35,179 nt of DNA from JBBDMC01 sp964441935 (GCA_964441935.1 CAYTXI010000009.1:1-35179); one strand, 5' to 3'; counted from the first letter of the stretch, positions 7,814-16,461 are shown. Notes: generated by a model from the letters alone, not told the origin. Translations and numbers: made by a program.

Positions 7814-9604
7814 ATGGCGGTCTATCGCGCCCCCGTCGACAACACGCTCTTCATTCTTGACGCGGTCCTCGGGCTGTCGCGCTACGCGAACCTTCCCGGG
7901 TTCGCCGACGCCACGCCGGACGTCGTCGCCGCGGTGCTCGGTGAAGGTGCTCGCTTCGCCGAGGATGTGCTGGTGCCGCTCAACCGCGTCGGCGACATCG
8001 AGGGCTGCACCCGCCACGACAACGGCACCGTCACCACGCCTACGGGCTTCAAGGAGGCCTATCGTGATTTCGCCGCCGGCGGCTGGGTGGGGCTCGCCGG
8101 CGACCCGGAGTATGGCGGACAGGGACTGCCGTTCGTGCTCGCCGCCGCCATCAACGAATTCGTCACCTCGGCCAACATGGCCTTCGGCATGTATCCGGGT
8201 CTTGTCCAGGGCGCGGTCGCCGCACTCACGCTCCACGGCACCGAGGAGCAGAAACGACTCTACCTGCCCAAACTCATCAGCGGCGCCTGGACCGGAACCA
8301 TGAACCTTACCGAGCCACAGGCGGGCACTGACCTCGGCCTCATTCGCACGCGCGCGAGCGCCAACGACGACGGCAGCTACCGCATCACAGGCTCGAAGAT
8401 CTTCATCTCCGGCGGCGAGCACGACCTCGCCGAAAACATCGTCCACCTCGTGCTGGCGCGGATCGACGGTTCGCCGGCGGGCACCAGGGGCATCTCGATG
8501 TTCGTCGTTCCCAAGGTTCTGCCCGCTGCCGACGGCGGCCTCGGCGAGCCGAACCGCGTGACTTGCGGGGCCATCGAGCGGAAGATGGGCATCCACGGCA
8601 ACGCCACCTGCGTCATGAACTACGAAAGTGCCGCCGGCTGGCTGGTAGGCGAGCGCGACAAGGGCCTGCGCGCCATGTTCACGATGATGAACGAGGCCCG
8701 CGTCGGTGTCGGCATCCAAGGATTGGCGCTCTCCGAGGTCGCCTGCCAGAATGCAGCCGCTTATGCGCGCGAACGCCGGCAGGGGCGATCGATCTCCGGT
8801 GCAGCCGAGCCCGACCAGCCGGCCGATCCGATCGTCGTGCATCCCGACATACGTCGCATTCTGGCGACGATCGGTGGCTTCAACATTGCCGCCCGTGCCC
8901 TCGCGCTGGCCACGGCCCTCGACGCCGACATCGCCCTGCGTTCGCCGGACGAGACTGCGCGGACGGTCGCTGACGATCGCCTTGGGCTGATGACGCCGGT
9001 GGTCAAGGGCGTGCTCACCGACCGGGGCTTCGACAACGTTGTCGCCGCCCAGCAGGTCTTCGGTGGCCACGGCTACATCGCCGAGACCGGGATCGAGCAA
9101 TTCGTCCGCGACGCCCGCATCGCCATGATGTACGAGGGTGCAAACGGCATCCAGGCGCTCGACCTCGTTGGCCGCAAGCTACCCAAGGATGGCGGTCGTG
9201 CGGTCACCGCCTGGTTCAAGGAAGTCGGGGATTTCGTTGCCGAGCACGAGGACGAGGCGCTGGCTGCCTTCGTTCGGCCGCTGAAGCAGGGACTGGACGA
9301 CCTCCAGGCGGCCACCATGTGGTTCATGGCGAATGCACTGGCCAAGCCCGATAACGCCGGAGCAGGGGCTACCGACTACATGCACCTGTTTGGGCTCGTG
9401 GCCCTGGGCTACATGTGGGCGCGCATCGCCGTCGCGGCCAACGAGCGGATCGCCGCCAGCGATTCCCGCGCCGACGATCTCGAGGCCGAGCTCCTGATCG
9501 GCCGCGCGTTCATGGAGCGCTCAATGCCCGAGACCGCCGTTCGTCTGAGACGCATCACCGCCGGCGCCGATACGTTGATGGCGGTCCCGGCCGCCGCGTT
9601 CTGA
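7814..9604 (+). CDS. Acyl-CoA dehydrogenase, DmdC-like, with C-terminal extension domain
   Basis: A 596-residue FAD-dependent acyl-CoA dehydrogenase of the long subfamily that includes 3-methylmercaptopropionyl-CoA dehydrogenase (DmdC). It starts with the subfamily signature MAVYRAPVDNTLFILD. FAD and substrate-binding motifs include TGTMNLTEPQAGTDLG and ITGSKIFISGGEHDL. The catalytic-base segment MMYEGANGIQALDLVGRKL places the Glu at residue 441. The last about 120 residues form the extra helical C-terminal domain. The ATG at 7814 follows GAGGTGAG; a longer frame from 7772 lacks support. Reaction: alpha,beta-dehydrogenation of an acyl-CoA, passing electrons to ETF. With thiolase and a FadJ-type enzyme downstream it probably serves fatty-acid beta-oxidation rather than DMSP use, since no other dmd gene is seen. 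Chain-length preference is unknown. Confidence 0.88.
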   Translation: MAVYRAPVDNTLFILDAVLGLSRYANLPGFADATPDVVAAVLGEGARFAEDVLVPLNRVGDIEGCTRHDNGTVTTPTGFKEAYRDFAAGGWVGLAGDPEYGGQGLPFVLAAAINEFVTSANMAFGMYPGLVQGAVAALTLHGTEEQKRLYLPKLISGAWTGTMNLTEPQAGTDLGLIRTRASANDDGSYRITGSKIFISGGEHDLAENIVHLVLARIDGSPAGTRGISMFVVPKVLPAADGGLGEPNRVTCGAIERKMGIHGNATCVMNYESAAGWLVGERDKGLRAMFTMMNEARVGVGIQGLALSEVACQNAAAYARERRQGRSISGAAEPDQPADPIVVHPDIRRILATIGGFNIAARALALATALDADIALRSPDETARTVADDRLGLMTPVVKGVLTDRGFDNVVAAQQVFGGHGYIAETGIEQFVRDARIAMMYEGANGIQALDLVGRKLPKDGGRAVTAWFKEVGDFVAEHEDEALAAFVRPLKQGLDDLQAATMWFMANALAKPDNAGAGATDYMHLFGLVALGYMWARIAVAANERIAASDSRADDLEAELLIGRAFMERSMPETAVRLRRITAGADTLMAVPAAAF

Positions 9605-9653
9605 GCGTATGGTGAGCACGTCTGAACTCCTTCCGGGAAAGGGGAGGTGAGTC

Positions 9654-9914
9654 ATGCTGGTGAGGCTTCTTGCCGTTCTGGTGCTGACGCTGTTGGTCTC
9701 CGGCGAGGCGTATGCCGACTACGTCTGCCGCACCGCGATCTTCACGACCCGATGCAAATGCACGAACAAGGTCGACTGCGACCAGATGCGGTCGGACAAC
9801 GTGTGTGGCACCGCCGACATCTTCTGCAACGCCGACGGCTCGCGCTGCTCGTGCTCGGTGAGCCGGCTGCCGCTGCGGCAAGTCGAGCCGCCGCCATCGG
9901 TCCCGAACCAATAG
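9654..9914 (+). CDS. Small secreted cysteine-rich protein of unknown function
   Basis: An 86-residue protein with a clear signal peptide (LVRLLAVLVLTLLVSG, likely cleaved after AYA) and a mature part of about 64 residues. It contains eight Cys in the pattern YVC, RCKC, DC, VC, FC, RCSC, then a Pro-rich tail. The even number and export signal suggest up to four disulfides in the periplasm or outside the cell. A strong ribosome-binding site (GGGGAGGTGAG) precedes the ATG. It lies 49 bases after the acyl-CoA dehydrogenase gene and 22 bases before the thiolase gene on the same strand, so it is probably cotranscribed with them. I do not recognise the family. Coding is supported by the signal peptide, ribosome-binding site and regular cysteine spacing. 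Confidence 0.75.
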   Translation: MLVRLLAVLVLTLLVSGEAYADYVCRTAIFTTRCKCTNKVDCDQMRSDNVCGTADIFCNADGSRCSCSVSRLPLRQVEPPPSVPNQ

Positions 9915-9936
9915 GCGGAGAAGGGAAGGCCCGATC

Positions 9937-11145
9937 GTGCCCGAGGCATACATCTACGATCATGTTCGCACGCCACGCGGGCGCGGCAAGAAGGACGGAG
10001 CCCTGCACGAGATTTCGACCGCGGTGCTGGCGGCCGGTACGCTTGCCGCGATCCGCGTCCGCAACGACCTCGACGTAGCCCAGGTCGACGACGTCATCCT
10101 CGGCTGCGTCGATCCGGTCGGCGAAGCCGGCGGCGACATCGCCCGCAACGCCGTCTTCGCCGCCGGTTACTCGCATACGGTGCCCGGCATGCAGATCAAC
10201 CGCTACTGCGCCTCTGGTCTCGACGCGGTGAACCTCGCCCACGCCGCCATCGTCTCCGGCCAGCACGACATGATCGTCGCCGGCGGCGTCGAGTCGATGA
10301 GCCGCGTCGGCATCGGCGCGGCCGGCAACGCGTGGGCTATCGACCCACAGGTGGCGCTCCCCGGCTACTTCGTCCCCCAGGGTGTCTCCGCCGACCTGAT
10401 CGCCAGCAAGTACGGTTTCACCCGCGCTGACGTCGACGCCTATGCGGTAGAAAGCCAGAAACGTGCCGCCGTGGCCTGGGAGGAGGGGCGGTTCGCGAAC
10501 TCCGTGGTTCCCGTCCGCGACGTCAACGGCATGATCATCCTCGACCGCGACGAGCACATGCGCCCCGACACCTCCATGCAGGGTCTGGCTGCGCTGAACC
10601 CGTCGTTCGCGTTGATCGGCGAGATGGGCGGCTTCGACGCGGTCGGCATCCAGGCCCATCCGGACGTCGAGGCCATCGAACACGTCCATCATGCGGGCAA
10701 CTCGTCCGGCATCGTCGATGGCGCCGCCGCCGTTCTGGTCGCCTCGAAACGCGCTGGCCGCAAGGCCGGGCTTAAGCCGCGGGCAAGGATCCGTGCTTAC
10801 GCCAACATCGGTTCGGAGCCGGCGATCATGCTCACCGGCCCGGTCGACGTGACCAGGAAGTTGTTCGCCCGCGCCAAAATGTCCTTCGCCGACATCGATC
10901 TCATCGAGATCAACGAGGCGTTCGCCTCCGTCGTGTTGCGTTATCTCCAGGCCTTCGACCTCGACCCGGCCAGGGTCAACGTCAACGGTGGTGCCATCGC
11001 CTTCGGCCACCCGCTCGGCGCTACGGGCGCGATGATCCTCGGAATTGCCATCGACGAGCTAGAGCGCCGCGATCTTTCGACCGCTCTGGTGACGCTCTGC
11101 ATCGGCAGCGGCATGGGCACCGCCACCATTGTCGAGCGCGTGTGA
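9937..11145 (+). CDS. Acetyl-CoA C-acyltransferase (thiolase)
   Basis: A 402-residue thiolase catalysing CoA-dependent cleavage of 3-ketoacyl-CoA in beta-oxidation. The acyl-accepting Cys91 is in RYCASGLDA. The family motifs GGVESMSRV, EINEAFAS, GGAIAFGHPLGATGA (His358) and LCIGSGMGTA (Cys388) are all present, so it should be active. It starts with GTG at 9937, preceded by a purine-rich GGAGAAGGGAAGG. Its TGA (11143-11145) overlaps the ATG of the FadJ-like gene, which indicates a coupled pair analogous to FadA with FadB/FadJ. A biosynthetic role (acetoacetyl-CoA formation) is possible, but the operon partners favour degradation. Confidence 0.92.
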   Translation: MPEAYIYDHVRTPRGRGKKDGALHEISTAVLAAGTLAAIRVRNDLDVAQVDDVILGCVDPVGEAGGDIARNAVFAAGYSHTVPGMQINRYCASGLDAVNLAHAAIVSGQHDMIVAGGVESMSRVGIGAAGNAWAIDPQVALPGYFVPQGVSADLIASKYGFTRADVDAYAVESQKRAAVAWEEGRFANSVVPVRDVNGMIILDRDEHMRPDTSMQGLAALNPSFALIGEMGGFDAVGIQAHPDVEAIEHVHHAGNSSGIVDGAAAVLVASKRAGRKAGLKPRARIRAYANIGSEPAIMLTGPVDVTRKLFARAKMSFADIDLIEINEAFASVVLRYLQAFDLDPARVNVNGGAIAFGHPLGATGAMILGIAIDELERRDLSTALVTLCIGSGMGTATIVERV

Positions 11146-13364
11146 TGACCTGGGCCAACTTCTCGTGCGACGTCGACGTCGACGGCATCGCCACGTACAC
11201 GTGGAACATGGCCGGCCGGTCGATGAACCTCATCGACGTTTCGGTCATGGACGAGTTGGACCGGATCATTCGGGAAATCGGCAGCGACGACACGATCAAA
11301 GGCGTCGTCATTACCTCCGGCAAGGATGCGTTCTCCGGCGGTGCCGACCTCTCCATGCTGCAGGCTTTGCTAGGTTCGTTCCCATCCTTGGCCGGCGAAT
11401 TGGGCCGCGAGGCGGCGGTCAAGCGCCTGTTCGAGGAGGCCGGCCGCCTCGGGCGGCTCTGCCGGCGGTTGGAGCAGGTCGGCAAGCCGGTGGTCGCCGC
11501 GGTCAACGGCACTTGTGTCGGGGGTGCCTTCGAGCTGGCACTCGCCTGCCACACCCGCATCGTCGCCGACGACGACAAGATCAAGCTCGGCCTGCCTGAG
11601 GTGCGCGTCGGCCTGATGCCGGGCGCCGGCGGCTCGCAGCGCATCGGCCGCCTCGTCAAACCGCAAGATGCCTTGCAGATGCTTCTCAAGGGCGAGCAAC
11701 TGTCGCCGTCGCGCGCCAAGTCGTTGGCGCTGGTCGATCAGGTCGTGCCGCTGGGCGCGCTGATCGACACGGCGAAGAGATGGTTGCGGGAGACCCCGCG
11801 CACGGTCCAGCCGTGGGACGAGGACGGCTTCAAGCTCCCCGGCGGCAAGGTCTATTCGCCGGCTGGTTTCAATGTCTTTCCGGCGGCAAGCGCCGTCTAT
11901 CGCCGCGAGACCTACGACAACTATCCGGCGGTCCGCGCCACGCTGAAGGCGTTCGTCGAGGGCCTGCAAGTGCCCTTCGATGTCGGGCTCAGGATCGAGC
12001 AGCGCTACTTCACCCAGGTCCTCCAGACCAAAGAAGCGGCGGCGATGGTCCGTTCTCTGTTCATCTCCACGCAGGCGTTGAACAAGCTCGCGCGCCGCCC
12101 CGCCGCCGTCCCACCGAGCGACCTTCGCAAGATCGCGATCATCGGCGCCGGCTTCATGGGGGCCGGCATCGCCGGAGTGGGCGCTCGCGCCGGTTTCGAC
12201 GTCGCGCTCATCGACCGTGACGAGGAAACCGCCGCTAAGGGCAGGGCCGCGGTCGAGGCGGCCTTCGCCAAACGGGTGTCGCGCCGGCGCATGAGCGCCG
12301 CCGATTCCGACGCCGCCCTTCAGCGCATCACGGCCGGCTCCGATTTCGCGGTGCTCGCCGGAGCCGATCTGGTTATCGAAGCCGTGTTCGAGGACCGCGC
12401 CGTCAAGGAGGACGTGATTAGGCGCGCCGACGCGGCACTCAGCCGCGATGCAATCCTCGGATCGAACACCTCGACCCTTCCGATCACCTCGCTTGCCAAG
12501 GCCTCCGCCCGGCCGCAGAACTTCGTCGGTATGCATTTCTTTTCGCCGGTCGAGCGAATGCCGCTGGTGGAGATCATTGTTGGCAGGAAGTCCGGGGATG
12601 GGGCGCTCGCCCGCGCGCTCGACTTTGTGCGCTTGATCCGCAAGACGCCGATTGTCGTCAACGACTCGCGCGGCTTCTACACTTCGCGCGTGGTCGAGAC
12701 ATACATCAGCGAGGCCCATCGCATGCTGACCGAGGGCGTGCCCGCGGCGATGATCGAGAACGCCGGCCGAATGGCCGGGATGCCGGTCGGTCCGTTGTCG
12801 CTGAATGACGAAGTGGCGGTCGATCTGACGCTGAAGATCATGAACGCGACCCGCGCCGACCTCGGACCTGAGGCCGTCCCCGACTCCCAGTACCGTCTGA
12901 TCGAAGAGATGGTCGTCAAGCGCGGCCGCCTCGGCCGCAAGAACCGGAAGGGCTTTTACGACTACCCGGAAGACCCGCGGGCGAGGAAACGTCTGTGGCC
13001 GGGCCTTGCCGAGCTCTGCCCGCCGGTCGCCGATCCCGACGCGATCGATTTCGACGAGATCAAGCAGCGGCTCCTGGTCAGACAGGCGCTGGAGGCGGCT
13101 CGCTGCTTCGCCGACGGCGTGGTGACCGACGTCCGCGAGGCCGATGTGGGCTCGATCCTTGGCTTCGGGTTCGCGCCGTTCACCGGTGGAACGCTGTCCT
13201 ACATCGACGGCATGGGAGCCCCCGAGTTCGTCGCACGGTGCAACCGATTGGCCAAGAATCACGGCGCCCGCTTTCGGCCGAACAAGCTGCTGAAAGACAT
13301 GGCCAAGGCCGGGGATATCTTTTATGAGCGCTTTGCCGCGGCCGCCCGCGAGCCTGCCGCATGA
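11145..13364 (+). CDS. fadJ: Bifunctional enoyl-CoA hydratase / 3-hydroxyacyl-CoA dehydrogenase (FadJ/FadB-like)
   Basis: A 739-residue fusion that hydrates enoyl-CoA and then oxidises 3-hydroxyacyl-CoA with NAD. The N-terminal crotonase domain (about 1-310) has the oxyanion-hole segments SGGADLSML and NGTCVGGAFELALAC and a second acidic site in GLPEVRVGLMPGAGG. The C-terminal part has a Rossmann NAD site IIGAGFMGAGIAG (near 328-340), the catalytic-His region FVGMHFFSPVERMPLVE, and NDSRGFYTSRVV. A second, degenerate dehydrogenase helical domain closes the protein, as in FadB/FadJ. The ATG at 11145 shares a base with the thiolase stop; a GTG three bases upstream is an alternative. Together with the thiolase it should form the trifunctional beta-oxidation complex in the cytoplasm. 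FadB versus FadJ assignment is not settled by sequence alone. Confidence 0.9.
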   Translation: MTWANFSCDVDVDGIATYTWNMAGRSMNLIDVSVMDELDRIIREIGSDDTIKGVVITSGKDAFSGGADLSMLQALLGSFPSLAGELGREAAVKRLFEEAGRLGRLCRRLEQVGKPVVAAVNGTCVGGAFELALACHTRIVADDDKIKLGLPEVRVGLMPGAGGSQRIGRLVKPQDALQMLLKGEQLSPSRAKSLALVDQVVPLGALIDTAKRWLRETPRTVQPWDEDGFKLPGGKVYSPAGFNVFPAASAVYRRETYDNYPAVRATLKAFVEGLQVPFDVGLRIEQRYFTQVLQTKEAAAMVRSLFISTQALNKLARRPAAVPPSDLRKIAIIGAGFMGAGIAGVGARAGFDVALIDRDEETAAKGRAAVEAAFAKRVSRRRMSAADSDAALQRITAGSDFAVLAGADLVIEAVFEDRAVKEDVIRRADAALSRDAILGSNTSTLPITSLAKASARPQNFVGMHFFSPVERMPLVEIIVGRKSGDGALARALDFVRLIRKTPIVVNDSRGFYTSRVVETYISEAHRMLTEGVPAAMIENAGRMAGMPVGPLSLNDEVAVDLTLKIMNATRADLGPEAVPDSQYRLIEEMVVKRGRLGRKNRKGFYDYPEDPRARKRLWPGLAELCPPVADPDAIDFDEIKQRLLVRQALEAARCFADGVVTDVREADVGSILGFGFAPFTGGTLSYIDGMGAPEFVARCNRLAKNHGARFRPNKLLKDMAKAGDIFYERFAAAAREPAA

Positions 13365-13397
13365 CGGAAACCTGTTGTTCATCTTGAATGGCGGTAG

Positions 13398-13413
13398 GGC
13401 GAGACCGCTCGCC
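13398..13413 (+). terminator. Possible stem-loop after the beta-oxidation operon
   Basis: A perfect 6-bp stem GGCGAG / CTCGCC with the loop ACCG lies 34 bases after the FadJ-like stop and upstream of the S24 regulator gene. No T-run follows, so intrinsic termination is uncertain. It could instead be a 3'-end stabilising hairpin. Confidence 0.3.
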
Positions 13414-13489
13414 AGGGTAGTGGCGCAGTTGAATCAAATCAGGTATAAATTCCTTTCGAACACGGGCGGGATGGCGTGGAGGGCGCCTG

Positions 13490-14131
13490 ATGCTGTCTCA
13501 CAGCCTTATCTGGGCCGCGATTGACCGGCTGGCTGAGCGTCACGATATGACGCCGTCCGGCCTCGCACGCCGGGCCGGTCTCGACCCCACGACTTTCAAC
13601 CGCTCTAAGCGTACCGCCGCCGACGGTCGCCAGCGCTGGCCGTCGACCGAAAGCATCGCCAAGATCCTCGCGGCGACCGGCTCCGAGATCAATGACTTCA
13701 TTGCCCTTATGCAGGAGGGCGACACCGCCGGCTTGAGCCGGCCTCGCTGGCGGGTGCCGCTGATCGGCCTCGCCCAGGCCGGCCGCGGCGGCTTCTTCGA
13801 CGACGGCGGCTTCCCGGCCGGTCAGGGTTGGGACGAGATCGACTTCCCCGGCACGCTCGACGAGAACGTGTTCGCCCTCGAGGTCAGCGGCGATTCGATG
13901 CTGCCGCTCTACCGGAACGGTGACACCATCGTCGTGTCGCGCGACACGCCGTGTCGCCGTGGCGACCGCGTCGTTGTCAGGACCCGCGACGGCGAGGTCA
14001 TGGCCAAGGTCCTGCAGCGCAAGACCGCGCGCTCCCTCGACCTCGCCTCGCTCAATCCCGATCACCCCAACCGGATCGTCACCGCCTCCGACATTGACTG
14101 GATCGGACGGATCATCTGGGCGAGCCAGTGA
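13490..14131 (+). CDS. Helix-turn-helix transcriptional regulator with S24 (LexA-like) self-cleavage domain
   Basis: A 213-residue regulator. The N-terminal DNA-binding part (about 5-65) contains TPSGLARRAGLDPTTFNRSKR, typical of phage-repressor-like helix-turn-helix domains. The C-terminal S24 domain has Ser136 in the SGDSMLPLYRNGD motif and the general-base Lys173 in GEVMAKVL. An Ala97-Gly98 pair in GLAQAGRGG lies 38 residues before the Ser, like the LexA cleavage bond, so autoproteolysis looks possible. GGAGGG precedes the ATG, and a TATAAA box stands at 13444-13449 without a good -35. The gene overlaps the following SNase-like gene by four bases (GTGA), so the pair is probably one unit. 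The trigger is unknown. It is not LexA itself: the N-terminal domain differs from the LexA winged helix. Confidence 0.87.
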   Translation: MLSHSLIWAAIDRLAERHDMTPSGLARRAGLDPTTFNRSKRTAADGRQRWPSTESIAKILAATGSEINDFIALMQEGDTAGLSRPRWRVPLIGLAQAGRGGFFDDGGFPAGQGWDEIDFPGTLDENVFALEVSGDSMLPLYRNGDTIVVSRDTPCRRGDRVVVRTRDGEVMAKVLQRKTARSLDLASLNPDHPNRIVTASDIDWIGRIIWASQ

Positions 14132-14808
14132 AAGCCGGTGCCGGTCTCGTACTGGCGCTGGTTGTTGCGGCGCCCGTTGCGCTTGCGCAGAGCGGCGAGG
14201 TCGAGTTCGCGTCTCCGGCCGTTCGCGACGTGACCCCGCCGGGCGTCACGCCGGCGCCGTCAGGCGAGGGGCCGCTCATCCGTGTGCCACCGCCGCCGAA
14301 GCCGCCGGAGCCGCCACGCTGGCGGCGCTTCTTCCTGCCCGAGACCATCGATGCCGCCACGTTCGGGGTCGACGGCAAGACGGTGCAGATTTCTGGCGTC
14401 ACGCCGCCGCCAGTCGGTCACACGTGTCGCCGCGACGACGGCAGCAACTGGCCGTGCGGGCGAACCGCGCTCTACAGCTTGCGCATGTTTCTGCGCGGAC
14501 GCGCGGTTGAGTGCTACTTCCCGTATGTCTTGGAGCAGGCCGCCGACATTACCGCGCCCTGCCGCGTCGGCGGCACCGATCTTGGCCGGTGGTTGCTGAT
14601 CGCCGGCTGGGCCGAACCCGACGCGCTAGCGACCGAGGACTACCGCCACGCGGCCGCTGCCGCTCGCTGCGCCGGCCGCGGCGTGTGGCACGGCACGACG
14701 CCACCGGCGTCCTGCCCGTTGACCGACTCGTCAAGCGACCAGTTCGCCGGCGAGCGCCTTGGCGATCAGCACACGCGTCTCGGGGATGCCGTAGATCGCG
14801 ACGAATGA
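14128..14808 (+). CDS. Exported SNase-like (thermonuclease family) protein, possibly inactive
   Basis: A 226-residue protein starting at a GTG that overlaps the upstream stop. It has a signal peptide (LVLALVVAAPVALAQ), a Pro-rich linker (RVPPPPKPPEPP), and a domain like small thermonuclease-family proteins. The Cys-containing elements TCRRDDGSNWPCGR, AVECYFP and PCRVGGTDLGRWLLIAGWAEP are present, followed by RGVW. In active staphylococcal-type nucleases the segment before the first Cys reads roughly RLxGIDAPE, supplying Arg and Glu; here it is VQISGVTPPP, so these residues seem to be missing. The last 25 residues, after the normal domain end near CPL, run antisense through the end of the lysyl-tRNA synthetase gene. 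Likely location is the periplasm. Family is fairly sure; enzymatic activity is doubtful. Confidence 0.75.
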   Translation: MKAGAGLVLALVVAAPVALAQSGEVEFASPAVRDVTPPGVTPAPSGEGPLIRVPPPPKPPEPPRWRRFFLPETIDAATFGVDGKTVQISGVTPPPVGHTCRRDDGSNWPCGRTALYSLRMFLRGRAVECYFPYVLEQAADITAPCRVGGTDLGRWLLIAGWAEPDALATEDYRHAAAAARCAGRGVWHGTTPPASCPLTDSSSDQFAGERLGDQHTRLGDAVDRDE

Positions 14809-16461
14809 GCCGAAACGTGGGCCGCGCTCCTGGCCGAGCAGAACCTGATAGAGCGTCGAGAACCATTTGACCGAAACGCCGGGACCGCCGCCCGGTCCCT
14901 GGCGCTCGTGATCCTGATAGCGCGGAATCGCGCGGGCCACATCGAGCACGGCGGCCTGGATCGTCTCGGCTTCGGCATCCGCAGGGAGCGCCGCTAGCCT
15001 CTCGTCGAGCGCTGCCAGCGCGTCCCGCTCGACCGCGTCAGGCGGACGGAACACCTTCGCCGGCTGCACGAAGTCGTCGTAGTAGCGCACCGCATAGCCG
15101 ACGAGCTCGTCGAGCGTGGGATGAGTTTCTGGCGTCACGCCATTCACGTGGCGCAGGATGAAGCCCCACAACACGTCCTTGTCGTGGGCGTTCGACGCGC
15201 TGGCGAGGTTGAGCAGCATCGCAAACGTGATCGGCATGTCGGGCGCCGGCGGACCGCCGGCGTGCACGTGCCAGACGGGATTGGCGAGCCTGCGGTCCTC
15301 GTCCTGCCTTCTGTAGGCATCGAGGAAGACGAAATAGTCGTCGACCGTACGCGGAATCACGTCGAAGTAGAGCCGCTTCGCCGCCTTTGGCTTGTGGAAC
15401 ATGAACAACGACAGGCTCTCCGGCGAAGCGTAGGCCAGCCACTCCTCGATGGTGAGGCCATTACCCTTTGACTTGGAGATCTTCTGGCCGTTCTCGTCGA
15501 GGAAGAGCTCGTAGTTGAAACCCTCCGGCGGCTCGCCCCCGAGCACCTTGCAGATGCGGCTCGACAGCTTCACCGATTCGATCAGGTCCTTGCCTGACAT
15601 CTCGTAGTCGACGCCGAGGGCCGCCCAGCGCATCGCCCAGTCGGCCCGCCACTGCAGCTTGCAGTGACCGCCGGTGACTGGGTGCTCGAATGCCTCGCCA
15701 GCCGGCTCGCCGGTCAACGGGTTGACTTCCTGGAACACTGCCGTACCGACGTCGACCGATGCTTCGCGGATGACGGCGTGGTGCAGAACCTGGCGACGCC
15801 GTTCGCCCCGATATTCCTCGACGATCGGCAGGAACGGGCTGTAGGTCCGCCGCCGCTCTTCGCCGAGCGTCGGCTTGACGACCGCCGCGATCGCCTCGTG
15901 ACGGGCGAGCGCCCCGAGCAATGTCTCGTCGAACCGCCCCGCGCGATAGTGTTCGGTCGCGCTGACGAAGTCGTACCCGAAGCCGAACCGGTCGAGGAAC
16001 GACCTGAGCCGCGCGTTGTTGCCGCCGCCGAAGCTGTCGTACTGACCGAACGGATCGGGGACGCTCGTCAGCGGCGTTCCGTTGCGCACGACGAGGCCAT
16101 TTGCGTCCCGCTGCTCCGCGTAGGTCGCCATCATCTCTTTGTCGGGGACGTTGTCCGGCACCTTCCTCAACCCGTCCAGGTCGTCGGAGAAGCAGATGAG
16201 GTGGGTCGGCACCGTGTCGCCGGTCAGCAGCCGGAATGCCGTCCTGACCATGGTGGTGCGCGCGACTTCGCCGAAGGTGCCGATGTGCGGCAGTCCGGAA
16301 GGCCCGTACCCGGTTTCGAAGACGATTTCCGCCGGCGACTCTAGGCGCCGCATGCGAGCGACGACCTTGCGCGCCTCCTCGAACGGCCAGGCCTTGGACG
16401 CCTCGGCCGCGCGTTTCAATGATGGCGAGAGATCGAGCGGCGGCAGCCTTTTCTGGGGCAC
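14731..16461 (-). CDS. lysK: Lysyl-tRNA synthetase, class I
   Basis: A class I (archaeal/alphaproteobacterial) LysRS that charges tRNA-Lys. With the GTG start at 16461 the protein has 576 residues. Class I signatures are clear: GPSGLPHIGTFGEV with HIGT beginning at His59, and KISKSKGN at 327-334. The middle has VTGGHCKLQWRADWAMRW and DYEMSGKDL, typical of this enzyme. The GTG at 16461 is preferred because AAGGGA lies about ten bases upstream and the protein then begins shortly before the conserved AAEASKAWPFEEARK; a longer TTG start at 16518 is possible. It converges on, and overlaps by 78 bases, the SNase-like gene. It replaces the usual class II enzyme LysS, which is not seen in this window. 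Confidence 0.92.
   Translation of the reverse strand: MPQKRLPPLDLSPSLKRAAEASKAWPFEEARKVVARMRRLESPAEIVFETGYGPSGLPHIGTFGEVARTTMVRTAFRLLTGDTVPTHLICFSDDLDGLRKVPDNVPDKEMMATYAEQRDANGLVVRNGTPLTSVPDPFGQYDSFGGGNNARLRSFLDRFGFGYDFVSATEHYRAGRFDETLLGALARHEAIAAVVKPTLGEERRRTYSPFLPIVEEYRGERRRQVLHHAVIREASVDVGTAVFQEVNPLTGEPAGEAFEHPVTGGHCKLQWRADWAMRWAALGVDYEMSGKDLIESVKLSSRICKVLGGEPPEGFNYELFLDENGQKISKSKGNGLTIEEWLAYASPESLSLFMFHKPKAAKRLYFDVIPRTVDDYFVFLDAYRRQDEDRRLANPVWHVHAGGPPAPDMPITFAMLLNLASASNAHDKDVLWGFILRHVNGVTPETHPTLDELVGYAVRYYDDFVQPAKVFRPPDAVERDALAALDERLAALPADAEAETIQAAVLDVARAIPRYQDHERQGPGGGPGVSVKWFSTLYQVLLGQERGPRFGSFVAIYGIPETRVLIAKALAGELVA

Noticed and set aside
7769..9100. 443-codon minus-strand open frame opposite the acyl-CoA dehydrogenase
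   Set aside because: Shadow of a clearly identified gene; no signature motifs and no ribosome-binding site.
7814..9604. DMSP demethylation pathway
   Set aside because: DmdC-like sequence alone is not enough; no dmdA, dmdB or dmdD genes are in the window and the neighbours are ordinary beta-oxidation enzymes.
11370..13382. 670-codon minus-strand open frame opposite the FadJ-like gene
   Set aside because: Shadow frame; the plus strand carries all catalytic motifs of a known enzyme.
13490..14131. LexA or a prophage repressor marking a prophage
   Set aside because: The S24 domain fits, but the N-terminal domain is not the LexA winged helix and no phage genes surround it.
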